A stretch of 64,000 nucleotides of DNA from Streptomyces hygroscopicus (GTDB lineage Bacteria; Actinomycetota; Actinomycetes; Streptomycetales; Streptomycetaceae). This document shows positions 37,205-45,715 of the stretch, piece by piece. The notes below the pieces were generated by a model, which saw only the letters and a program-made list of their open reading frames with translations, did no database searches and was not told the DNA's origin. Each line of letters opens with the position of its first letter. Within the stretch, counting starts at the first letter, position 1. The DNA lies in NCBI GenBank assembly GCA_002021875.1, contig CP018627.1, forward strand, positions 3,038,001-3,102,000, in the 5' to 3' direction. The translations under genes were made by a program, and so were the position numbers.

Positions 37205-39955
37205 CTAGCCCGGCAGCTTGTCGCCGACGAGCGCGAGGTTCTGGATCGCGGCGAGGCCGTACTGGGCGGTGGCGTTGGTGCTCACCCAGGCCGCCTCGAC
37301 GCCGGGCTCCAGCACCTGCGGACCTTCGAGTTCGACCGTCTTCCAGCTGGTGGTGGCGTCGGGGTAGCCGTCGCCCTCGTGGTATTCGGTGAACTTCTGC
37401 CAGGCGCGGGCGGCCAGCTTGTCGTCCTCGAGCTGGACGGCGGCGTAGGCGTCGAGCCGTGAGTGGCCCTGGACCAGGATCAGGGAGCCGAAGTCGGTGC
37501 CGTAGCGGGCCTTCTGCTCGGCCTTGGTGGCGTTGAAATAGCGGCAGTAGTCCAGCCATGCCTCCTTGAACTTCGGCAGGTCGATGAGTTCGGTCACCTC
37601 GGCGCAGACCTCGACCAGGCCGAAGACCGCGGACAGATGGGAGACGCTGACCTTGGGCTCGTCCTCGATGGCGTATGTGCCGGTGTCGAGGTCGTACAGC
37701 CCGCTGCCCTGGACGAAGCCGTTGGGCTGAGCCGCGATGGTCTCCATGGTGGAGCGCAGCCGCGCCTCGGCCTTCTTCGCCTTCGGGCCGCGCCGCTCCC
37801 ATTCGGTGAGCCAGGCGCCGGCGAGGCCGCTCCAGTCGGTGCCGAAGCCGATGGACAGGGCGTGCGGATCGGGCTCGTAGTCGGGGTCCTCGCGGACCTT
37901 GCGCAGTGGATCGAGGACGAGGAACGTCTCGTCGGAGTCGACGAGGGCGTGCATGATGTCGCCGATCCGCTCGTCCGCGGTGAGGAAGTAGTAGTAGCGG
38001 CGGTACAGGGCGGTGGAGATGCGCTGCTGTTTGGCGCTGTCGGCGAAGTGCTGGACGCCGTGCCGGGTGCCGAGCCCGGCCCAGGTGCCGAGGTGGTAGG
38101 CGTCGACCTCGCCGGTGTGCCGGGTCATGGATTCGGCGAAGCGGAAGATGTCGGAGCGGCCGGAGCGCAGATACGCCAGCCACAGCCACAGGTCGGGCGA
38201 GAGCTCGGAGTTGTCCCAGGCGTAGCCTCCGACGTCGTACCGCCACTGGTGCCGGTCCCCGTCGTAGGTGTGCATGATGTCGCCGAAGTCCCAGAAGCCG
38301 TACCAACGGCGCTGTTCGACCTGGCCCTTGTGGTAGTCGAAGAGGAAGTCCAGCCGGTCCTCGATCCTGGCCCTGGCGGGGGTGGAGCGGTCGACGGGGG
38401 CGAAGAGGCCGCCGAAGACCTTGGCGCGGGCGATGTCGGCGGGGCCCGCGGCCAGTTGGGGCGGGGTGCGTACGGCGGCGGCCTGCCGGACGAGGGTGTC
38501 GGCGTCGGGGGTGGCCGCGTTGGCCCAGAAGGTGAGTTCGCTGGTGCGGGCGATGCCGTACGGGGTGCCGAAGCCCGGCTCGTAGTCCTCGTAGGTGATC
38601 TCGAGGCCCTCGAGCTGTTCGGGGAAGGTGTCCTGGCCCATGCCGTCGTGGTAGAAGCGCAGGTCCATGGGCTGGGCCTCGGGCGACCAGAGCCACAGGG
38701 TGACCTCGGCCGCGTCCCCGGCGGCGCCGCGGATGTCGAGCTGGGCGGGGAACTTCTCCCAGAAGTCGCGCAGTCCGAAGGAGAGCCCGCCGCTGACCCC
38801 GCCGACATAGCCGAAGCCGCTCGCCCGGCCGCCGCCGCCCGCCGCGATCCAGCCGTGGCCGGGCTTGGTGCGCTTGCGCAGGGTGAAGCCGTCGGCGGAG
38901 AGCTGGGAGAGGGTGTAGTCGCCCCAGGTGGGGATGGAGTGCAGCCGGGAGGTGACGCGCTGGTCCCAGGTGGCCGGGTCGGGCAGCTTCTCGCCCTTGA
39001 CCTGGGCGGCGCGGACGCCTCCGCCGGGGTCGCGGCGCAGCCCGGTGACGCCCTTGACGGCCTCGGTGAGGAATCCCTTGCCCTCGCCCGCGATGCGGAT
39101 GTGGCGGTCGTACGCCTGGTCGCGCATCGGCACGGAGAAGCGGACGCCGAGACCGCGGATGAAGTCCTTCTTCTGGTCGCCGTCGTAGATGATCGTGTGC
39201 ACCATGCGGAACGAGTCGGCGCCCGCGTAGAAGTAGAGCCGGACGCTGAAGGGGAGCCAGGCCCGGCGGCCCTTGCGGTGCTTGCCGTCGATGCGGACGA
39301 CGGCGCGTACGGGGCCTCGCTGCTCGACCTTCGCCCCGCTGATCTCGCCGTCGAACCGCTCCCACGCGGCGCTGCCGTGATCGCCGTCGTCGAGGTCGCC
39401 CTGGCGGAGCAGGACCAGCCGGCCGTCGCGGGCGATCTCGGTGGAGCCGCGGGTGACGGAGCGTACGAACTTCTCGCCGTCCTTGCCGATCACGGCCCTG
39501 ATCACCCCGGTGTCGACGGTGATCCGGCCGCCGCTCTCGATGACGGTGACCTTCTTGGCGGGCGCGGCGGGCTTGCCGGTGGTGAGCTTGTAGCCGCTGC
39601 CGGTGAGCCCCTCCCCCGCCGCGTGCGCGGTCCACTTGAGCGAGCCGTCGGGCCAGTGGGCGGTGGCCCAGGTCTGCAGGGGCACCTCCTTGCCGTCGGC
39701 GGTGGTCAGCGCGAAGGTCCGGTCGCCGGGGTGGGCGCCCTTGGGCCAGGGGACGCCGAAGGTGGAGCCCGCGGCCGCGCCCAGGCCGCCGTCCTCCAGC
39801 CAGGTGATGTCCACGGGCTCGTCGGCGGACCTCTCGGCGGGGCTGTCGGCGGCGGCCTGCGGGGCGTTCTTGGCGAGCAGCCAGGAGAACGGTATGGCGG
39901 CGGCGCCGGTGACGGCGGCGGCCTTGAGGAGGTTGCGTCGGGCGATCGGGGGCAT
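37205..39955 (-). CDS. Tat-exported exo-rhamnogalacturonan-lyase-like protein (PcRGLX/YetA type)
   Basis: 916 aa from ATG 39955 behind AAGGTGAAG. A twin-arginine signal, ARRNLLKAAAVTGAAAIPFS, precedes an Ala-rich cleavage region near AQAAADSP. The N-terminal beta domain reads DITWLEDGGLGAAAGSTFGVPW with HWPDGSLKWTAHAAGEG, which I recognise from PcRGLX/YetA-like proteins. A beta-sandwich domain and an alpha/alpha toroid follow (RHQWRYDVGGYAWDNSELS, HLGTWAGLGTRHGVQHFADS). Such enzymes cleave rhamnogalacturonan-I backbones exolytically. It lies behind a YesL protein and a sugar ABC transporter, as in Bacillus pectin loci. Enzyme activity not tested; substrate by family and context. Confidence 0.82.
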   Translation of the reverse strand: MPPIARRNLLKAAAVTGAAAIPFSWLLAKNAPQAAADSPAERSADEPVDITWLEDGGLGAAAGSTFGVPWPKGAHPGDRTFALTTADGKEVPLQTWATAHWPDGSLKWTAHAAGEGLTGSGYKLTTGKPAAPAKKVTVIESGGRITVDTGVIRAVIGKDGEKFVRSVTRGSTEIARDGRLVLLRQGDLDDGDHGSAAWERFDGEISGAKVEQRGPVRAVVRIDGKHRKGRRAWLPFSVRLYFYAGADSFRMVHTIIYDGDQKKDFIRGLGVRFSVPMRDQAYDRHIRIAGEGKGFLTEAVKGVTGLRRDPGGGVRAAQVKGEKLPDPATWDQRVTSRLHSIPTWGDYTLSQLSADGFTLRKRTKPGHGWIAAGGGGRASGFGYVGGVSGGLSFGLRDFWEKFPAQLDIRGAAGDAAEVTLWLWSPEAQPMDLRFYHDGMGQDTFPEQLEGLEITYEDYEPGFGTPYGIARTSELTFWANAATPDADTLVRQAAAVRTPPQLAAGPADIARAKVFGGLFAPVDRSTPARARIEDRLDFLFDYHKGQVEQRRWYGFWDFGDIMHTYDGDRHQWRYDVGGYAWDNSELSPDLWLWLAYLRSGRSDIFRFAESMTRHTGEVDAYHLGTWAGLGTRHGVQHFADSAKQQRISTALYRRYYYFLTADERIGDIMHALVDSDETFLVLDPLRKVREDPDYEPDPHALSIGFGTDWSGLAGAWLTEWERRGPKAKKAEARLRSTMETIAAQPNGFVQGSGLYDLDTGTYAIEDEPKVSVSHLSAVFGLVEVCAEVTELIDLPKFKEAWLDYCRYFNATKAEQKARYGTDFGSLILVQGHSRLDAYAAVQLEDDKLAARAWQKFTEYHEGDGYPDATTSWKTVELEGPQVLEPGVEAAWVSTNATAQYGLAAIQNLALVGDKLPG

Positions 39956-40058
39956 GTCCGCTTCACCTTTCGTACGGGGGCAGGTGCATGACATGAGTGA
40001 CGAGGGGGCGGCGCCCGGGGGCAGGTGGCAGGTGGCGCCGGGAGCGGGCAGCGCCTGG

Positions 40059-40694
40059 TCAGGCGCGGGCGCGGCGCTCCACCGCGACCGCACAGCCCGC
40101 GAGGGCGCCCGCCGCCGGGGCGATCAGCGGCAGCATCTGCCAGGCGGCGACGGCGAGCACCGCGAGCCCGCCGATGAGCAGCAGCGATCCGCCGGGGTCG
40201 GCGGCCAGGCCCTGGCGTAAGGCGGTACGGGCCGCGGCCGGCCATGCGGTGCCGGGCCGCCGTACGGTCGCCGTCCGCAGCCCGAGGACGAGCACCACGA
40301 GCAGGCCCGCCACGCTGACGGCGATCAGCGCGGGCCCGCCGGGCAGGGCTCCGGTGCGGGCCACCCGCAGATCGAAGCCGAGCAGCGCGAGCGCCGCCCA
40401 CCACAGCAGGGAGAACCGCCAGCCGCTGCGGGTGGCCTCCCGCAGCCCGGCCAGGAAGTCCCGCCAGGTGGACCGCTCACCGTCCAGATGGCGGCGAAGG
40501 TGCGCACAGCCGGCGGCGAAGGCGGGCAGCAGGGTGATCACGGGCAGGGCGGCGAGCACCATCCAGACGCCGGTCAGCAGGCATTCGGCGAACAGCGCGA
40601 AGCGCAGTGTGCCGCGGGCGGGCCGCCGCGCGGTGCGTCGTACGGCGGCTGCTTCCCCGGCTTTCCCCATGGCATTCCCCGTGGCTTGCCCCAT
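40059..40694 (-). CDS. YesL family (DUF624) membrane protein
   Basis: 211-aa protein with five hydrophobic spans after a basic N-terminus. The DUF624 motif lies in LRFALFAECLLTGVWMVLAALPVITLLPAF, with ERSTWRDFLAGLREATRSGWRFS typical of YesL. YesL genes travel with carbohydrate ABC transporters and glycoside/lyase genes in Firmicutes and actinobacteria, and this one sits between a permease and the lyase. Role of YesL is unknown; it may assist transporter assembly. Confidence 0.85.
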   Translation of the reverse strand: MGQATGNAMGKAGEAAAVRRTARRPARGTLRFALFAECLLTGVWMVLAALPVITLLPAFAAGCAHLRRHLDGERSTWRDFLAGLREATRSGWRFSLLWWAALALLGFDLRVARTGALPGGPALIAVSVAGLLVVLVLGLRTATVRRPGTAWPAAARTALRQGLAADPGGSLLLIGGLAVLAVAAWQMLPLIAPAAGALAGCAVAVERRARA

Positions 40695-40701
40695 GGCGGC
40701 C

Positions 40702-41556
40702 TCAGCCCTTCAGTCCGGAGGTCGCCGCGCCCTCGACCAGATAGCGCTGGAAGGCCAGGAAGAACAGCAGCACCGGCAGCAGGGCGACGAGTGACATGGC
40801 GACCATGCCTCCGTAGTCGGCGACGGAGTCCTGGTCGATGAAGAGCTTCAGGCCCAGCGAGACCGTGTACTTGTCCGGTTCGTTGAGATAGAGCAGGGGC
40901 CCGATGAAGTCGTTCCAGGACCAGATGAAGGTGAAGATCGCGCTGGTGATCAGGGCCGGGCGGCACAGCGGCAGCACGATGTTCCAGTAGATGCGCAGAT
41001 GTCCACAGCCATCCAGCCGGGCCGCCTCGTCCAGCTCCCGGGGCAGCCCGCGCATGAACTGCACCATCAGGAAGACGAAGAAGGCGTCCGCCGCCAGGTA
41101 CTTGCCGAGCAGCAGCGGCACATACGTGTTGATCAGGTCCAGCTTCTGGAACAGGATGTACTGCGGAATGATCAGCACCTGGAACGGCAGCAGCAGGGTG
41201 GAGATCATGAGCGTGAAGAGCGCGTCGCGCCCCGCGAAGCGGATCCTGGCGAAGGCGTAGGCCGCCAGCGAGCAGGAGAACAGCACGCCGATCACCGAAC
41301 CGCCCGCCAGCAGGAGCGAGTTAGTGAAGAAGGTCGAGATCGGCACGTCCGCGATGCCATCACTGAGCCGACGGTAGTTGTCGGTGATCGGATCCGTGGG
41401 CAGCACCTGAAGGCTGCCGATGATCTGGTCACCGGGCTTGAACGAGCCGCCGATCACCCACACCACGGGGTAGAGGATCACCGCCAGCACGGCGAGCGCC
41501 CCCACATGCCAGATCACGGAGCGCGCCCGGCGCCCAACCGTAAGAGAAGCACTCAC
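40702..41556 (-). CDS. Carbohydrate ABC transporter permease (MalG-type)
   Basis: 284-aa inner-membrane permease, six helices. The EAA loop for the ATPase is ELDEAARLDGCGHLRIYWNIVLP. Conserved proline-rich ends, SFKPGDQIIGS and FLAFQRYLVEGAATSGLKG, fit the MalG class. The start is GTG 41556, overlapping the 40-aa mini-ORF stop (GTGA). No ATPase gene is local; in streptomycetes the shared MsiK ATPase usually serves such systems. Confidence 0.93.
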   Translation of the reverse strand: MSASLTVGRRARSVIWHVGALAVLAVILYPVVWVIGGSFKPGDQIIGSLQVLPTDPITDNYRRLSDGIADVPISTFFTNSLLLAGGSVIGVLFSCSLAAYAFARIRFAGRDALFTLMISTLLLPFQVLIIPQYILFQKLDLINTYVPLLLGKYLAADAFFVFLMVQFMRGLPRELDEAARLDGCGHLRIYWNIVLPLCRPALITSAIFTFIWSWNDFIGPLLYLNEPDKYTVSLGLKLFIDQDSVADYGGMVAMSLVALLPVLLFFLAFQRYLVEGAATSGLKG

Positions 41557-41675
41557 GGCGCCTCCCGCTCAGTCCCGGCGCGCTCCCATGCGCGGGCTTC
41601 CTTCGTCACTGCTCGCTCCTTCGTCGCTGCGCGGCTCCTCAGTCCAGCCCGCGCAGCGCGCCGGGACACGCTCAT
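41553..41675 (-). CDS. 40-aa mini-ORF bridging the two permease genes
   Basis: ATG 41675 overlaps the upstream permease stop (ATGA, 41675-41672), and its own TGA overlaps the downstream permease GTG (GTGA, 41556-41553). The Arg/Ala/Glu/Lys-rich product (MSVSRRAARAGLRSRAATKE, and so on) has no known domain. Such exact double coupling suggests that it is translated, perhaps only to carry ribosomes across the gap; the short repeated GAAGGA-type text may instead be a duplicated intergenic element. Confidence 0.45.
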   Translation of the reverse strand: MSVSRRAARAGLRSRAATKERAVTKEARAWERAGTEREAP

Positions 41676-42637
41676 CCGGCATCCTCCTCGTAATGCACCC
41701 AGCCGCGCTGGGTCTTGAACAGCACGGCGGTCACCAGGCCGATGCCGAGCATCAGCATCCAGGCCATCGCGGCGGCGTAACCCATGCGCAGATTGCGGAA
41801 GCCCTGCTCGTAGAGGTACCAGCCGTAGACCAGCAGGGAGTCGCCCGGTCCGCCGGTGTTGGTGCCCGACCCCGCGATCACCACCGCCGAGGTGAAGACC
41901 TGGAACGAGTGGATGAGCTCCAGCAGGAGGTTGAAGAAGAGCACCGGGGAGATCATCGGCAGGGTGATGGACCGGAACCGCCGCCAGCGGCCGGCGCCGT
42001 CCATCTCGGCGGCCTCGTACAGTTCGCCCGGCACCTGCTTCAGCCCGGCCAGGAAGATCACCATCGGCGCGCCGAACTGCCAGACGGTCAGGGTGACGAG
42101 GGTGGGCAGCGCCCAGTCCGGATCGCCGATCCAGCCGCCGACGTCCCATCCGAAGAGGCTCATCGACTTGTCGACGATCGCGTCGTCGTTGAAGATCGCC
42201 CGCCAGACGATGCCGACGCTCACGCTGGCGCCGATGAGCGAGGGGGCGTAGAACGCCGAACGGTAGAAGCCCTGGCCCTTACGGGGCTTGACCAGCAGCA
42301 GTGCCACGGCGAGCGCCGCCGCCAGCTTCAGCGGGGTGCCGATCAGTACGTACTTCAGCGTCACCTGGACCGAGGTCCACCAGCGGTCGTCCTGGAAGAG
42401 GTCCTGGAAGTTCTCGAACCCGATCCACCGCGGCGAGTCGAAGAGGTTGTAGTCGGTGAACGCCAGATAGAGCGAGACGAGCATCGGGCCGAGGGTGAGC
42501 AGCAGGATCCCGATGCACCAGGGCGTCAGGAAGAGATAGCCGGCGAGGTTCTCCCGGCGGCCGGGGGCGGCCGTGGCCCGGGACTTCCCGGTGGGAGGCC
42601 GCGCTCCGTCCGTCGCACGCGTCGTGGTCGGTGTCAC
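41672..42637 (-). CDS. Carbohydrate ABC transporter permease (MalF-type)
   Basis: 321 aa. The start is GTG 42637, with AGGAGAG overlapping the lipoprotein stop; a GTG at 42652 is rejected because it would sit on that site. Six helices follow a 30-residue basic tail; the EAA loop is LYEAAEMDGAGRWRRFRSITLP. Pairs with the MalG-type permease downstream. Confidence 0.93.
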   Translation of the reverse strand: MTPTTTRATDGARPPTGKSRATAAPGRRENLAGYLFLTPWCIGILLLTLGPMLVSLYLAFTDYNLFDSPRWIGFENFQDLFQDDRWWTSVQVTLKYVLIGTPLKLAAALAVALLLVKPRKGQGFYRSAFYAPSLIGASVSVGIVWRAIFNDDAIVDKSMSLFGWDVGGWIGDPDWALPTLVTLTVWQFGAPMVIFLAGLKQVPGELYEAAEMDGAGRWRRFRSITLPMISPVLFFNLLLELIHSFQVFTSAVVIAGSGTNTGGPGDSLLVYGWYLYEQGFRNLRMGYAAAMAWMLMLGIGLVTAVLFKTQRGWVHYEEDAG

Positions 42638-42648
42638 GGAAGCTCTCC

Positions 42649-43929
42649 TCACGAGCCGAGCGCGGACTCGGCCTCGTTGAAGAACTGGTCGACGGCCTTG
42701 CCCATCGAGGTCTGCCCCAGCGCGACCTGGGTGTAGATCCTCAGGAAGGCGGCCTCGGCGACATCGGCACCGGCCGGATGCGGGGTGATCGGCTCCAGCT
42801 TGGCGCTCACGCTCTTCTCATACGCGGCGATCTTGGCGTCGACGCCCTGGGGCTGGTAGGCGTCGTACTGGGAGGTGGTCGCCGGGATGCCGCGGTTGTA
42901 GCCCATGACCTTGCCCACCTCGGGGTCATGGGTCATGAAGTCGATGAACTGGGCGACTTCCTTGGGGTGCTGGGTGCGAGCGGAGCCGCTGAGCATCAGC
43001 GAGGAGAGGTACTGGCCGGTCCGCTTGCCGTCCGTGGTCGGGATGGGCCCGAGGTCGAGGGTGGTCTTGGTCTCGGCGGCGAAGCGGACCAGGAAGTTGT
43101 CCCAGGTGAACTCGGAGGCCGACAGACCGGCGCTGATCGACGCCTTGGGCTTGGCCTGCTCGGACTTCTTGCCCGGCACCAGCTCGTCGGCCTTGGCGTG
43201 CCGCTGCCACCGGCCCCACCACTCGGTGAGGTCGTCCTTGGTGAAGCCGAGCTTGCTGTCCTTGGTGAAGAACGCCTTGCCGTTCTGCCGCAGATACAGG
43301 TCGTAGAGATACATCACATTGGCGTTGTCGCCGGCGCCGTAGAGGGTGTCGTCGCTCTTGCGTACCTTCTTGGCGGCCGCGAAGAAGTCGTCCCAGGTCC
43401 ATCCGTCCCCGACGGTCACTCCGGCCTTCTTGAACGCGTCCGGGTTGTAGAAGAGGGCGAAGGTATTGGCGCCGACCGGCACTCCCAGGAGCTTGCCGTC
43501 GATATCCCCGGCCTTCTCCAGCCCGTTACGAAAACCCTTCAGGCTGAGATTTCCGGCCTTGGCCTGACCATTCAGATCCAGGAGAAGGTTCTTGTCGCCG
43601 TATTTGCGCAGGAAGGCGTAGGAGTTCTGGAAGACGTCCGGTGCGTTTCCGCCCGCGGCCTGGGTGTTGAACTTGCTCCAGAAGTCGGTGTATTCCGAGA
43701 AGTCCGTCTTGACCTTGATGTTCGGATGTTCCTTCTCGAACAGCTTCACCGTCTTCTGGATCAGCTCGGCGCGGTCCTTGGCGCCCCACCAGGAGTAGCG
43801 GATGGCCACCTTGCCGTCCCCCGAGCCACTCCCCCCGCCGCAGCCGGTGGCCAGCAGCCCCAGCGCGGCCACCACGGCCGCGCCCGCACGGACCCCTCTC
43901 GCCCCCGCCGTCCATCGCCGAGCACCCAT
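42649..43929 (-). CDS. Extracellular solute-binding lipoprotein (sugar type)
   Basis: 426-aa substrate-binding protein of the ABC carbohydrate family 1. Start ATG 43929 behind a GGGAGGGG-type site; the longer reading from 43989 runs through an operator. The signal ends with lipobox LLATGC, acylated C30. The mature part starts GGGSGSGDGKVAIRYSWWG, followed by the family motif of hydrophobic-aspartate text such as FEKEHPNIKVKTDFSEYTDFWSK and PVGANTFALFYNPDAFKKAGV. It is the first gene of the island operon, delivering oligosaccharide to the permeases. Confidence 0.94.
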   Translation of the reverse strand: MGARRWTAGARGVRAGAAVVAALGLLATGCGGGSGSGDGKVAIRYSWWGAKDRAELIQKTVKLFEKEHPNIKVKTDFSEYTDFWSKFNTQAAGGNAPDVFQNSYAFLRKYGDKNLLLDLNGQAKAGNLSLKGFRNGLEKAGDIDGKLLGVPVGANTFALFYNPDAFKKAGVTVGDGWTWDDFFAAAKKVRKSDDTLYGAGDNANVMYLYDLYLRQNGKAFFTKDSKLGFTKDDLTEWWGRWQRHAKADELVPGKKSEQAKPKASISAGLSASEFTWDNFLVRFAAETKTTLDLGPIPTTDGKRTGQYLSSLMLSGSARTQHPKEVAQFIDFMTHDPEVGKVMGYNRGIPATTSQYDAYQPQGVDAKIAAYEKSVSAKLEPITPHPAGADVAEAAFLRIYTQVALGQTSMGKAVDQFFNEAESALGS

Positions 43930-43971
43930 GACACGCCCCTCCCGGGCAGACCGTCCGGCTGCCCCCATTGG

Positions 43972-43998
43972 TTGAAACGTTTTAGGCAAGCGCTTGCC
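43972..43998. promoter_or_regulatory. Overlapping LacI-type operators at the lipoprotein promoter
   Basis: GGCAAGCGCTTGCC (43985-43998) is a perfect 14-bp palindrome with the central CG of LacI-family operators. TTGAAACGTTTTAG (43972-43985), with ACGT at its centre, is a second, imperfect one. They begin just after the -10 region, so a bound repressor would block the start. The regulator gene is not in the window. Confidence 0.75.
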
Positions 43999-44003
43999 GG
44001 GAC

Positions 44004-44032
44004 AAGTTAAGGACCAGCGACGCGTACGTCAA
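44004..44032 (-). promoter_or_regulatory. Sigma-70-type promoter of the sugar-uptake operon
   Basis: TTGACG (44032-44027) and TAACTT (44009-44004) are separated by 17 bp, about 75 bp upstream of the lipoprotein start. LacI-type operators follow directly downstream. Confidence 0.75.
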
Positions 44033-44063
44033 CGGTTCGGACAGGATCGATCAGGATTGAGGT

Positions 44064-44073
44064 GAAGCGCTTC
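44064..44073. promoter_or_regulatory. Third LacI-like half-palindrome upstream
   Basis: GAAGCGCTTC is a perfect 10-bp palindrome whose centre lies 77 bp from the main 14-bp operator, a distance suiting looping by a tetrameric repressor. This may be coincidental. Confidence 0.4.
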
Positions 44074-44160
44074 GACAACAGCATTGGGGACGGCACCGAC
44101 GGCTTCCCGTCGCCGGACACCTTCGGACAGCCGCCGGGCACCTTCGGATACGCGAGAACG

Positions 44161-44198
44161 CCGAGGGCCCGGAAGGCTGATGCCTTCCGGGCCCTCGG
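44161..44198 (-). terminator. Terminator after the second tRNA-Val
   Basis: Perfect 17-bp stem, arms 44161-44177 and 44182-44198, loop TGAT, 7 bp beyond the tRNA 3' end. Confidence 0.92.
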
Positions 44199-44205
44199 TC
44201 CAGGG

Positions 44206-44277
44206 TGGGCGATACTGGGTTCGAACCAGTGACCTCTTCGGTGTGAACGAAGCGCTCTCCCACTGAGCTAATCGCCC
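44206..44277 (-). tRNA. tRNA-Val(CAC), copy 2
   Basis: Base-for-base identical to 36544-36615, same strand, 7.6 kb away. RNA reads from 44277 to 44206, anticodon CAC, discriminator A, no encoded CCA. The upstream side has TAATGT as a likely -10 (near 44297). Confidence 0.95.
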
Positions 44278-44343
44278 TGGCGCACGGCCAACATTAGCGT
44301 ATGCCGGACCGTGCTCATGACCAGTCCTACGACCCCGGACCGG

Positions 44344-44799
44344 TCACTGCTCGATCTTCCACGGCATCACGATGCCGAACTTCCACACGTAGACCGTCAC
44401 CGCCGCGGCGCAGATCACCACCGCGATCGTGGTCAGTATGAGATTGCGCCGGCGCACCCTCGGATCCAGGGCACGGTGCGCCGCCTCGGTGACCTTGCGC
44501 TTAGTCCAGGCCAGCACGAGTTGGGCCCAGACGAACTCGGTCGCCCAGATCGCCATTCCGGCGAAGATCACCAGCCACCCCGGACCGGGCAGGGGCAGCA
44601 GAATGATGCCCAGGCCCACGACCCCGAGGCCGACGATGAAGACGCCGACCTGCCAGCTCAGGTGGAGCGGTCGCGACCGCTTGATGAACCGCGGCGCCCG
44701 GGAACCCCATACCGGCTCCCGCTTCGGCCCGTCGCCCCCCGTCGCGGCCTGAGGTGCCGTTTCGGCACCCCCCCGCCGCCCGTCACTCTCCGCATTCAT
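44344..44799 (-). CDS. PGPGW (TIGR02611) small membrane protein
   Basis: 151 aa from ATG 44799. The hallmark PLPGPGWLVIFAGMAIWATE sits in the first two helices (about 52-85), followed by a conserved WTKRKVTEAAHRAL region, then a third helix (RNLILTTIAVVICAAAVTVY). A 35-residue Gly/Ala-rich tail precedes. Common in actinobacteria next to ssgB. Role unknown. Confidence 0.88.
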   Translation of the reverse strand: MNAESDGRRGGAETAPQAATGGDGPKREPVWGSRAPRFIKRSRPLHLSWQVGVFIVGLGVVGLGIILLPLPGPGWLVIFAGMAIWATEFVWAQLVLAWTKRKVTEAAHRALDPRVRRRNLILTTIAVVICAAAVTVYVWKFGIVMPWKIEQ

Positions 44800-44989
44800 G
44801 TGACCCAACCTACCTGATCAATTGAAGTCACCGGAACGGCGGCAGTACCCATGTCGGAGCTGGGCCGCAAGAGCTACCGGAAGCGCCGCAAAACGGTCAG
44901 AGGGGTTTACAACGGCACCGTAGGTGGCATGTCGATTTCGCCGACGTGCGAATCCCCGAGCGCACACTGAGCGAAAGGCCCTGGCGCTT

Positions 44990-45403
44990 ATGAACACCAC
45001 GGTCAGCTGCGAGCTGCACCTGCGCCTCGTTGTGTCGAGCGAATCCTCACTGCCTGTACCCGCGGGCCTGCGGTATGACACGGCCGACCCTTACGCCGTG
45101 CACGCCACCTTCCACACCGGAGCCGAAGAGACGGTCGAATGGGTGTTCGCCCGCGATCTTCTCGCCGAGGGCCTGCACCGGCCCACCGGCACCGGCGACG
45201 TCCGTGTGTGGCCGTCCCGCAGCCACGGCCAGGGAGTCGTCTGCATCGCCCTGAGCTCCCCGGAGGGGGAGGCACTGCTCGAAGCCCCGGCGCGGGCCCT
45301 GGAGTCGTTCCTGAAGCGAACCGACGCCGCGGTGCCACCCGGTACCGAACACCGCCATTTCGACCTCGACACAGAGCTCTCCCACATCCTGGCGGAGAGC
45401 TGA
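44990..45403 (+). CDS. ssgB: SsgB, SsgA-like sporulation septation protein
   Basis: 137-aa SALP family member, start ATG 44990 behind GAAAGG; the longer frame start at 44924 adds MACRFRRRANP, which is not part of known SsgB. Text such as MNTTVSCELHLRLVVSSE, DPYAVHATFHTGAEETVEWV and FARDLLAEGLHRPTGTGDVR is essentially that of SsgB, which marks future septum sites in aerial hyphae and recruits FtsZ. The upstream region has GTTT-N14-GGTGGC (44905-44928), a weak resemblance to sigma-H promoters that control ssgB in S. coelicolor. Strong evidence for Streptomyces. Confidence 0.95.
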   Translation: MNTTVSCELHLRLVVSSESSLPVPAGLRYDTADPYAVHATFHTGAEETVEWVFARDLLAEGLHRPTGTGDVRVWPSRSHGQGVVCIALSSPEGEALLEAPARALESFLKRTDAAVPPGTEHRHFDLDTELSHILAES

Positions 45404-45540
45404 GACCCGACGAGAGCTGAGCGCTCGGCCGTCCGACTCGGGGAGACGGCGCAAGCCTGGGCGCGATCTACGCGACATGCGCAACCTTTCAGTACCGACC
45501 ATCCCGACCACGGCAATCCGACAACGGCAGAGGCAGGCGA

Positions 45541-45580
45541 CGGTGCCGTCGCCGCGGCACCCCCCGCGGCGACGGCACCG
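45541..45580 (+). terminator. Terminator in the gap after ssgB
   Basis: Perfect 17-bp stem, arms 45541-45557 and 45564-45580, loop CACCCC. The surrounding 312-bp gap (45404-45715) otherwise holds two 19-bp direct repeats (45574 and 45595) and the CGNR promoter; no gene seen. Confidence 0.8.
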
Positions 45581-45715
45581 TCGCGTGCCCGCACGGCACC
45601 GTCGCGTGCCCGCCCGGGCCGTCCGGTGACCGCCCGGCGCCCGGCAGGGCTAGAGTCGGGCAGATCGAGGGCAGCCCAGAGGCAGCCGCCGACCCAGCCG
45701 GCCAGGGAGCCAATC

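Noticed and set aside
37463..39991. 842-aa plus-strand open frame opposite the lyase-like gene
   Set aside because: Same reason: complement of a high-GC gene, no motif, with Leu/Val/Asp/Gly bias only.
44084..44266. 60-aa plus-strand frame ending WVRTSDLFGVNEALSH
   Set aside because: That text is the reverse reading of the tRNA-Val gene, a well-known false protein; the same occurs at 36404-36604.
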